Shown: piece by piece, positions 23,408-23,872 of the stretch
How the letters are laid out: each line of letters starts with the position of its first letter
Numbering within the stretch: the first letter of the stretch is position 1
NCBI GenBank assembly: GCA_026770585.1
Contig: MU646627.1
Location: forward strand, 91,126-114,997
DNA length: 23,872 nt
Source: Baffinella frigidus
Lineage: Eukaryota > Cryptophyceae > Cryptomonadales > Baffinellaceae
Direction of reading: 5' to 3'
Notes under the pieces: model-generated
Seen by the model: only the letters and a program-made list of their open reading frames with translations
Told to the model about the DNA's origin: nothing
Databases searched by the model: none
Program-made: the position numbers and the translations under genes

Positions 23408-23872
23408 GTACCCCCCAAACCCAAAACCCGACACCCGGAACCCGAAACCCAAAACCCGAAACCCGAAACTCGGTAACCTTGAACCGCGCGTCTGACCGCG
23501 TGGACCCCAAACCCTAAACCCTAGCGGCCATAGCGCCACAATTCAATTAGGCGGCCGTGTTGATTTAATTGGGCGGGCTAATTAATTCGTAGGCGCCCCC
23601 ATGTAATTCCTCCTCCTGGATAGGATGAATTAAATAGGGGCGCCTACGAGTTGGCAGAGCTAGGGGGTGCTGGGGTTCAGGGTTCAGGGTTCAGGGTTCA
23701 GGGTATCCAGCTCAACCTCACTTGGAGTGAGGGTAGGCCCTAGGAGCGCCCCCCCCCTCAAAACGAACCGATCATCTGATCGCGTAACTCCAAAACCAGG
23801 AAGAACCCCCCCCCCCAACCGTCCTGCCCCTCGCCCTCCACCCTGAACCCTAAACAACCCCAGACCCCCCCC
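23408..23872. repeat. Intron 28 (incomplete): heptamers, exon 28 echoes and a short inverted repeat
   Basis: CCCGAAA-type heptamers are followed by donor-side echoes of exon 28 at 23473-23491 (GAACCGCGCGTCTGACCGC|GTGG) and 23764-23781 (GAACCGATCATCTGATCGC|GTAA). A 13-bp perfect inverted repeat TCGTAGGCGCCCC is at 23587-23599/23637-23649 within an AATTAAAT-rich tract, and GGTTCAG heptamers are at 23672-23703. Confidence 0.75.

Overview
This window looks like nuclear DNA of a single-celled eukaryote, probably an alga or related protist. Coding exons are short, GC-rich at third codon positions and bounded by GT...AG introns. The introns and flanks are packed with telomere-like heptamers (CCCTAAA and variants) and short inverted-repeat elements. 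No rRNA, tRNA, prokaryotic operon, CRISPR array or transposase gene was seen. CCCTAAA is the plant/green-algal telomere type but also occurs in other protist lineages, so the organism cannot be named from this sequence.

Layout. 1-1513: CCCCAAA array at the window start, two foldback elements, a GGGCCCGCC minisatellite and other repeats, no supported gene. 1514-4963 (minus strand): a proposed four-exon gene. A large GC-rich first exon (4963 down to about 4172) is followed by a 1.7 kb repeat-filled intron and three small exons (2467-2412, 2141-2030, 1600-1514). Reading phase is kept across all three junctions. 4964-5379: a gap of about 0.4 kb between divergently transcribed genes, probably holding both promoters. 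5380-23407 and beyond (plus strand): a long gene with 28 proposed exons. They give about 2.25 kb of coding sequence (about 750 residues so far) for a charged, Glu/Lys/Arg/Gln-rich protein that is probably largely helical or coiled-coil. No stop is reached. Of its 27 junctions, 25 are phase-compatible with a canonical GT donor. Exon 4 to 5 has no acceptable donor, and exon 15 to 16 needs a GC donor. An 84-base assembly gap lies at 10296-10379 inside a (CCACACA)n intron array.

The most striking feature is that nearly every exon is accompanied by truncated 'echo' copies in the neighbouring introns, and the truncation is polarised. Echoes upstream of an exon keep the acceptor side and lack the 3' part. 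Echoes downstream keep the 3' part and donor and lack the 5' part. This holds for about 40 copies in both genes, and suggests introns growing by repeated tandem duplications that straddle exon borders.

A second pattern is that the simple-repeat tracts keep a period of seven bases while the unit changes from tract to tract (CCCTAAA, CCCCAAA, CCCGAAA, CCCTCAA, CCGAAAA, CATAAAA, CCACACA). A third is a dense set of about 130-220 bp foldback/MITE-like elements of at least nine families. One foldback (21687-21904) carries a copy of the adjacent exon's 3' splice junction in its loop.
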